DNA from: an uncultured Ruminococcus sp.
Lineage (GTDB): Bacteria > Bacillota > Clostridia > Oscillospirales > Ruminococcaceae
Reading direction: 5' to 3'
Length of the DNA: 7,913 nt
NCBI GenBank assembly: GCA_947177715.1
Contig: CAMWVM010000064.1
Location: forward strand, 1-7,913
Of the stretch, positions 6,482-7,913 are shown in pieces; the stretch's first letter is position 1; each line of letters begins with the position of its first letter. Under the pieces are notes generated by a model. It was not told where the DNA came from. It saw nothing but the letters and a program-made list of their open reading frames with translations, and did no database searches. The translations under genes were made by a program, and so were the position numbers.

Positions 6482-7321
6482 TTATTTACCGTAGTTGCAT
6501 TCAATTACGTTTCCTTCTTCATCAAGGAATGTAAGGTTAGCAATATAGTAATCAGCCTGGTTAGGAATTGACCACTTCATAAGTGAGAGGTACTGAGATG
6601 TTGTAACATCTTTAAATATAGCCTGCTCCTTGATACCCGGACGGATCTGGAGTTCAGCATATCCCCATTCGCTTACCCATTCAGCAAAGCTGAATTCAAG
6701 AAGTTCGTTCCATGAGTTGCTTCCGTTGCCGTCAGATGGCTGTGTAACAAATTTACCAAGGAAGTTACCAGGATTCATCTTATCCTCGCCAGTTTCTTCA
6801 TCATGGAAAGCACCTACTGCTTTGTAGATGATATCAGCTTTGATTGTGAAAATCTTAGGAAGATCGGATTCCTGACCCTTAAAGAGCTTAGACATATCAA
6901 TCTGAATCTTAGGAACCTTATATTCTCCTGTTGAATCATTCTTATCAAGAGTTTCAACTCTTAGCATTGGAATTCCTTCAAGTTCTTCGATTGAAAGCTT
7001 AACCTGTGACTCGTCATCCTCATAGTTGCTGTTAGCCATTGGCTTAACAAAATCATCAACATTCATGTCAGTTGTGAACTTAAATGATGCTGTTTCCTGA
7101 TTGTTCAAAGCACTTGGGATTTCAGAAACATCCTTAGGTGTAGCGTTCTCTTCGTCGCCTGACGCTGCATCAGCCTTGCTTTCAGCTGCTTTGCTTTCTG
7201 CTGCCGCAGATGAAGCATCTGTCTTTGACTCTTCCTTTGAGCTTGAGTCATCGCTTCCGCATGAAGCCATAACTGCTGCTGTCATCATAAGAGCTAAAGT
7301 AGCTGCAAGTATCTTCTTCAT
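6482..7321 (-). CDS. Predicted surface lipoprotein with Ser/Ala/Glu/Lys-rich spacer, function unknown
   Basis: Predicted lipoprotein of 279 residues that I cannot assign to a named family. The signal peptide MKKILAATLALMMTAAVMAS ends at C21 in a good lipobox (MASC). A low-complexity spacer (about 22-62) with repeated SKAAESKA-like units follows, typical of a flexible stalk. The rest (about 70-279) looks beta-rich and acidic, with strand-like stretches ASFKFTTDMNVDDF (78-91), MLRVETL (119-125), KIQIDMSKLF (138-147) and KADIIYKAVGAF (161-172), and several Trp (204, 215, 219, 250). This recalls jelly-roll binding domains of ruminococcal surface proteins, but no sugar-binding site can be named. 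GGAGG lies eight bases before the ATG. The gene has its own promoter and a terminator on each side, so it is probably transcribed alone. Confidence 0.85.
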   Translation of the reverse strand: MKKILAATLALMMTAAVMASCGSDDSSSKEESKTDASSAAAESKAAESKADAASGDEENATPKDVSEIPSALNNQETASFKFTTDMNVDDFVKPMANSNYEDDESQVKLSIEELEGIPMLRVETLDKNDSTGEYKVPKIQIDMSKLFKGQESDLPKIFTIKADIIYKAVGAFHDEETGEDKMNPGNFLGKFVTQPSDGNGSNSWNELLEFSFAEWVSEWGYAELQIRPGIKEQAIFKDVTTSQYLSLMKWSIPNQADYYIANLTFLDEEGNVIECNYGK

Positions 7322-7349
7322 TAAAATTACCTCCGTTTTGTCGTTTCAG

Positions 7350-7375
7350 TTGTAAATGAAACCTTTAATTTACAA
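7350..7375 (-). promoter_or_regulatory. Inverted repeat at the predicted transcription start of the 6482-7321 gene, candidate operator
   Basis: TTGTAAAT (7368-7375 on the minus strand) and ATTTACAA (7350-7357) are perfect 8-base inverted repeats separated by ten bases, and the predicted +1 (about 7373) falls inside the first arm. A second, mutually exclusive hairpin GTTTCA/TGAAAC (7343-7348 with 7357-7362) overlaps it. It could be a repressor site or a 5'-end RNA hairpin protecting the message. The regulator is unknown. Confidence 0.45.
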
Positions 7376-7379
7376 TATG

Positions 7380-7408
7380 ATTATATCACAACTAATCAAT
7401 TTTCGCAA
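7380..7408 (-). promoter_or_regulatory. SigA promoter for the 6482-7321 lipoprotein gene
   Basis: On the minus strand, -35 TTGCGA (7403-7408), a 17-base spacer and -10 TATAAT (7380-7385) preceded by TGA (extended -10). Transcription should start near 7373, about 52 bases before the ATG at 7321. Confidence 0.83.
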
Positions 7409-7415
7409 TATATCA

Positions 7416-7433
7416 TTTGCACAATTTGTACAA
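7416..7433 (-). repeat. Tandem 9-base repeat TTGTRCAAA upstream of the promoter
   Basis: Read on the minus strand, TTGTACAAA is followed directly by TTGTGCAAA, differing at one base; the first contains the palindrome TTGTACAA (7426-7433). The pair lies about eight bases upstream of the -35 of the lipoprotein promoter, a place where activators often bind. AT-rich DNA makes chance a real alternative. Confidence 0.35.
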
Positions 7434-7483
7434 GAATTATTGGTTACTTTTCACAAATTAATTTAACACATACAAAAGAATAC

Positions 7484-7516
7484 AAAAAAAGACTTCGCTT
7501 AAAGCGAAGTCTTTTT
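7484..7516 (-). terminator. Intrinsic terminator of the right-edge surface protein gene
   Basis: AAAAAGACTTCGC (7486-7498) and GCGAAGTCTTTTT (7504-7516) pair perfectly over 13 positions around a five-base loop; on the minus strand a run of seven T (7484-7490) ends the element. It lies 14 bases after the stop of the right-edge gene. The flanking A/T runs could also stop plus-strand transcripts. Confidence 0.9.
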
Positions 7517-7530
7517 AAAATCTTTATTGA

Positions 7531-7913
7531 TTACTTCTTCTTGGAAACTACGAATGCAGCACCTGCGAGAGCAATTCCTGCCAAAGCAAGACCTGCTGTT
7601 GCACCTGTGTTAGCTGTGCTGTCTGTTTTGTTAGCAGTTGTTGAACCATTATTTGTAGTTGTTGAACCGCCGTTGTTTGTAGTTGTTGAACCATTGTTTG
7701 TAGTTGTCTTTGAATCTGTATTGTTTGTGTTGTTATTATTGCCTGCCTTTGAATCTGTGTTTGTTCCTGTAGAACCATTACCACCATTACTTGTATTAGT
7801 GTCTGTATTAACGCCCTTAAGCTGTGATGAAAGCTTTATATTATCCTGTGAAAACTCAATTGAATTAATTTTCATGCCGCTGATCTGGAACATGATACCG
7901 TCATAAGCTGTAT
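7531..7913 (-). CDS. C-terminal part of a surface protein with Asn/Thr/Gly-rich linker and membrane anchor (partial)
   Basis: Only the last 126 residues lie in the window; the frame stays open through the right edge (TAYDGIM precedes the first in-frame ATG at 7893), so that ATG is internal. A folded stretch GIMFQISGMKINSIEFSQ leads into a linker made almost only of N, T, G, S, D and K, including three near-repeats of GSTTTNN, then TANTGATAG, a Gly/Ala-rich helix (GLALAGIALAGAAFVV) and KKK at the end. This is the layout of a wall- or membrane-anchored extracellular protein. The anchor resembles sortase substrates, but no clear LPXTG or NPXTG pentapeptide is present; ANTG is the nearest match. 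Function of the main body cannot be told. Confidence 0.82.
   Translation of the reverse strand, partial: TAYDGIMFQISGMKINSIEFSQDNIKLSSQLKGVNTDTNTSNGGNGSTGTNTDSKAGNNNNTNNTDSKTTTNNGSTTTNNGGSTTTNNGSTTANKTDSTANTGATAGLALAGIALAGAAFVVSKKK
7637..7702 (-). repeat. Short tandem repeats coding the Thr/Asn linker
   Basis: Three consecutive near-identical units of 21, 24 and 21 bases (7637-7657, 7658-7681, 7682-7702), each starting GTTGTTGAACC and ending TTTGTA on the plus strand. They encode the GSTTTNN-type linker units on the minus strand; the middle unit carries one extra codon. Such arrays can gain or lose units by slippage. Confidence 0.7.

Noticed and set aside
7637..7702. Repeats as a CRISPR array
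   Set aside because: The units are contiguous with no unique spacers and lie in a coding frame.
7541..7906. Long plus-strand open frame opposite the right-edge gene
   Set aside because: It is the antisense image of the repetitive Asn/Thr linker, rich in Val, Leu and Pro, with no ribosome site; the minus-strand frame has a coherent linker, anchor and terminator.

Overview
The window looks like a piece of chromosome from a low-GC, Gram-positive gut-type Clostridium relative, most likely of the Ruminococcus/Oscillospiraceae kind. This rests on AT-rich DNA, strong GGAG-type ribosome binding sites, textbook SigA promoters, three lipoproteins with Ser/Ala/Glu- or Thr/Lys-rich spacers, and a surface protein ending in a Gly/Ala membrane helix plus KKK of a type I associate with ruminococci. 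All ten genes end in TAA and all nine visible starts are ATG. The taxonomic call is an inference from style, not from a marker gene.

Layout: (1) 1-119, a short region beyond the first gene with a strong 14-bp inverted repeat and a GC-richer foldable segment, unexplained. (2) 120-1612, minus strand, a two-gene exopolysaccharide control operon: a Wzz/CpsC-type membrane protein followed by a CpsD-type tyrosine kinase, overlapping by one base and driven by a perfect consensus promoter at 1672-1700. (3) 1764-3209, minus strand, a metal-dependent amidohydrolase followed 12 bases later by an SH3-domain lipoprotein. (4) 3210-3444, a divergent promoter region with two back-to-back SigA promoters. (5) 3445-5864, plus strand, a tight three-gene operon: an unknown two-helix membrane protein, acpS (holo-ACP synthase) and a bifunctional NAD(P)HX epimerase/dehydratase, closed by an intrinsic terminator. 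(6) 5935-6432, plus strand, a small lipoprotein whose ribosome site abuts that terminator. (7) A two-way terminator, then on the minus strand a 279-residue lipoprotein (6482-7321) with its own promoter and an operator-like inverted repeat at the predicted transcription start. (8) A terminator and then, running off the right edge, the C-terminal end of a surface protein with an Asn/Thr/Gly-rich linker.

How the genes fit together: the Wzz/kinase pair should control polymer length and export of a surface polysaccharide, and its remaining genes would be expected left of the window. acpS and the NAD(P)HX repair enzyme are housekeeping genes that are often neighbours in Firmicutes; the lipoprotein after them sits where Bacillus has the LolA-like lipoprotein ydcC next to acpS. 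The right-hand third encodes envelope-exposed proteins of unknown role.

I see no mobile element, tRNA, rRNA or CRISPR array, and no gene set that clearly forms a new system. The most worthwhile leads are the left-edge structured element, the terminator fused to the ribosome site of the 5935 gene, and the inverted repeat at the start of the 6482-7321 transcript.
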